From positions 1 through 5,981 of the forward strand of contig JACQMB010000032.1 of the NCBI GenBank assembly GCA_016203765.1: a stretch of 5,981 nucleotides of DNA. The letters run 5' to 3'. Below, in pieces: positions 4,099 to 5,981 of this stretch; within the stretch, counting starts at the first letter, position 1; every line of letters starts with the position of its first letter. The notes below the pieces were generated by a model, which was not told where the DNA came from, did not search any database, and saw only the letters and a program-made list of their open reading frames with translations. A program made the position numbers and the translations under genes. The stretch is from Deltaproteobacteria bacterium. GTDB lineage: Bacteria; UBA10199; SPLOWO2-01-44-7.

Positions 4099-5981
4099 AT
4101 GAATGCCGATGGTCCCCTTCGGCGGCGATGGATTTTCCTTTTGCTCCTCGTTGTTGTCGGTTGCGGCGGGGAGACCATCCTCCGTCTTCCGGAAGGGAGT
4201 GAAAATATCTCCGCTCCATTCCCCCAATTCCCCCAATCCGAATCACCGGAAACAATAACGAATCCCATCGCGGCCGCGATCACGCTGGCAAACGGCGGCG
4301 CCATTTTGGAGAAAGATTGGGTCAAAGACGAATTCCTCGTTCAATTTCACAATGCCGTTTGGGAACTTCCCGAAGGCAAGGATGTTGCACGGCTGGATGA
4401 ACTGAAAAACATAAATCCGGAAATCAAAACCATTTTTGAGGAACAGGGTGTCTACCAAGTCCGTCTCCTGTTCAATGTCGACCGCGTTCTTGAAGAATCG
4501 CGGGGCAAATATCCCGCCTATCGCTGGAGGAAACTGCGGGAAAGCCTTCCCACCCTGCGCCACCGCTATCTCCTCTATCTCGAAGATGAAAGGCGCCTGG
4601 AGGATCTCAAATCCAGGCTCGACGCGCGCGGCGACGTAAAAACGACTTCCTATAACTATATTGAGACAGCTTCGAGAATCCTCCCGAAAACACCGAACGA
4701 TGGCCTTTACCGATTCCAATGGGGGCTTCCCTTTATTGGGGCCAATCGCGCCTGGAGGCTTGCGACCGATGCCGGCGGCGTCCTCGTGGGTGTGACCGAC
4801 GGCGGGTTTCAGGAAGATCATAACGATCTGGCGGGGAATGTTGTCATTCACGATGATCCTGTTGATGGCGATACCGAGCCCACCACCGCATGGCCCGAAT
4901 GTAACAACCATGGAACACACGTTGCGGGCATTATCGGCGCGGTCGGGAATAACAACCGAGGTGTCAGCGGGGTTTTTTGGAGCGGGAGGCTGGCCTTGTA
5001 TCGAAAAGGCACGCATAACGTTATCGTTGATCCTGTTACTGGCGCCCAGGTTTTTAGTTGTTATTCTACAGGGGCTGCCAGCGAGGCGGCGATCGCGGCC
5101 GCCGTGGCCGACGGTGTTGATATCATCAACAACAGTTATACCTATGGCGCCTGGATGATCAATGATGTCCAGGCAATTCAAAATACGGTCCTGTTCGTCA
5201 ATGCGGCGGGGAATACCCCTGCGGGTGGCATCGATATTGATAACACTACCGATCCCGACTTTGTGGCCTATCGAAACTTCGCGGCGCTTCCCAATACCCT
5301 CCAAGTGGCGAATGCCACCAACACCGAAGCCCGCCAGTTTACATCCAATTTCGGCGCTGTTTCGGTCCACCTGGCGGCTCCCGGAACGGGTATTCGTAGC
5401 ACGATCCCAACCAACGCCTATGGAAACATGACGGGAACCTCGATGGCTGCCCCCATGGTGACCGGTGTCGCGGCCCTGGCTTGGTCCCAGTGTCCTGCGT
5501 TAACGGTGGCGCAGATCAGACAGATACTGCTCGATACGGCAACTCCCAATGGAAACTGGACTGGATTGACCGTCACTGGGGCGATTGTGAATGCGCTCGG
5601 CGCGGTCGGCCGAGCCATGACCGATTGCGCTCCCAACGACGACGTTGACGGCGACGGCTTGACCGATGAAGAAGAGGGCGGGTTCGGAACCGACCCTGTC
5701 GATCCCGATACCGACGGCGACGGATTTTGGGACGGGTGGGAAATCGAGTTTGGATTTAATCCGCTCGTTCCGGACAACCCTCTGCCGATCATCCTCTCCC
5801 TTTTGCTGGAGGAATCGGGTTCGGACGGCGGTGGAACAACAAGTGAATTTGACGAGGACGGCGACGGCATCGACGACCGGGTGGATAACTGCCACCTCTT
5901 CAACCCTCCCCAAACCGATACCGACGGGGATGGACGGGGAGATGGCTGTGATGACGACGCGGACGCTGACGGCATTTGTAA
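4099..5981 (+). CDS. Subtilisin-like (S8) serine protease lipoprotein with thrombospondin type 3-like repeats, partial at the right edge
   Basis: The frame is open for 627 codons from ATG at 4099 to the right edge, with no stop. Residues 7-22 form a lipoprotein signal: L-R-R-R, a hydrophobic run, then V-V-V-G-C22, so Cys22 is the likely lipidated residue. Residues 70-190 look like a propeptide, with a D-E-F-L-V-Q-F start and a Y-N-Y-I-E end as in S8 prodomains, but with a charged helical stretch at 127-175. The S8 catalytic domain spans about 205-505. The triad is D234 (V-T-D-G-G), H271 (N-H-G-T-H-V-A-G) and S448 (G-T-S-M-A-A-P), and N372 in A-A-G-N is the oxyanion residue. All are intact, so an active endopeptidase is expected. 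The usual Asp-Ser/Thr-Gly is Asp-Gly-Gly here. From 514 onward come Asp-rich D-x-D-G-D-G repeats that probably bind calcium. The product is likely tethered to a membrane, with the final location unknown. The substrate is unknown. The gene is divergent from fic and shares a 154-bp upstream region with it. Confidence 0.93.
   Translation, partial: MNADGPLRRRWIFLLLLVVVGCGGETILRLPEGSENISAPFPQFPQSESPETITNPIAAAITLANGGAILEKDWVKDEFLVQFHNAVWELPEGKDVARLDELKNINPEIKTIFEEQGVYQVRLLFNVDRVLEESRGKYPAYRWRKLRESLPTLRHRYLLYLEDERRLEDLKSRLDARGDVKTTSYNYIETASRILPKTPNDGLYRFQWGLPFIGANRAWRLATDAGGVLVGVTDGGFQEDHNDLAGNVVIHDDPVDGDTEPTTAWPECNNHGTHVAGIIGAVGNNNRGVSGVFWSGRLALYRKGTHNVIVDPVTGAQVFSCYSTGAASEAAIAAAVADGVDIINNSYTYGAWMINDVQAIQNTVLFVNAAGNTPAGGIDIDNTTDPDFVAYRNFAALPNTLQVANATNTEARQFTSNFGAVSVHLAAPGTGIRSTIPTNAYGNMTGTSMAAPMVTGVAALAWSQCPALTVAQIRQILLDTATPNGNWTGLTVTGAIVNALGAVGRAMTDCAPNDDVDGDGLTDEEEGGFGTDPVDPDTDGDGFWDGWEIEFGFNPLVPDNPLPIILSLLLEESGSDGGGTTSEFDEDGDGIDDRVDNCHLFNPPQTDTDGDGRGDGCDDDADADGIC
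5638..5981 (+). repeat. Asp-rich thrombospondin type 3 / calcium-binding repeats within the protease gene
   Basis: The encoded residues 514-627 contain repeated Asp motifs: D-D-V-D-G-D-G (514-520), D-P-D-T-D-G-D-G (535-542), D-E-D-G-D-G-I-D-D (585-593), D-T-D-G-D-G-R-G-D-G-C (607-617) and D-D-D-A-D-A-D-G-I-C (618-627). The N-C-H-L-F-N-P-P-Q-T-D sequence at 597-607 is the classic thrombospondin type 3 spacing. A short hydrophobic insert (P-L-P-I-I-L-S-L-L-L, 561-570) separates two clusters. The array continues past the window. Confidence 0.75.

Noticed and set aside
4000..4325. Small minus-strand open frames across the protease start
   Set aside because: They overlap the ribosome site, signal peptide and propeptide of the protease gene, and neither shows a ribosome site or family resemblance.
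4243..5370. A 375-codon minus-strand open frame opposite the protease gene
   Set aside because: It overlaps the intact S8 catalytic domain on the other strand. Its translation is rich in Gly, Ile and Arg without recognisable motifs, and it would require the triad-encoding frame to be a coincidence.
5418..5975. Minus-strand open frames opposite the protease C-terminal region
   Set aside because: The Ser/Pro-rich translation is the complement of the Asp/Gly repeat codons, which explains the long open frame without any coding function.

Overview
The window holds four protein-coding genes and no RNA genes. Three lie on the minus strand and one on the plus strand. Two of the four run off the window edges. 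The gene set suggests a diderm (Gram-negative) bacterium: a type III secretion export-gate protein, a lipoprotein-type signal, and two surface or exported proteins of kinds common in environmental deltaproteobacteria-like lineages (a CSLREA beta-helix protein and a subtilase with thrombospondin type 3-like calcium repeats). That placement is an inference from gene content. No marker gene here fixes the phylum.

Reading along the minus strand from right to left, the first gene is a Fic-family AMP-transferase (3944 to 2817) with a DUF4172-type N-terminus, an intact HPFxDGNGR motif, an N-terminal inhibitory motif and a C-terminal winged helix. It is followed after 96 bp by a full-length sctV-type gene (2720 to 546), encoding the inner-membrane export gate of a non-flagellar type III secretion system. 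Then, 34 bp after the sctV stop, comes the 5' part of a CSLREA-domain beta-helix protein with a Sec signal peptide (511 to the left edge). The fourth gene starts at 4099 on the plus strand, divergent from fic. It encodes a subtilisin-like (S8) protease with a lipobox, a propeptide-like segment, a complete catalytic triad and Asp-rich calcium-binding repeats, and is cut by the right edge.

The 154-bp divergent region between fic and the protease carries the clearest non-coding signal. It is a perfect 33-bp palindrome at 3955-3987, ten bases upstream of the fic start, with a further copy of its CGCTTCA half-site at 3996-4002. Since the Fic protein ends in a winged-helix domain, autoregulation through this palindrome is the simplest reading.

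The genes do not form an obvious single pathway. The main oddity is that sctV stands without any other recognisable type III secretion gene in the window. Its neighbours on both sides are a cytosolic-looking Fic enzyme and a Sec-exported beta-helix protein. I see no strong evidence of an entirely new system. The items most worth following are the isolated sctV context and the fic palindrome.
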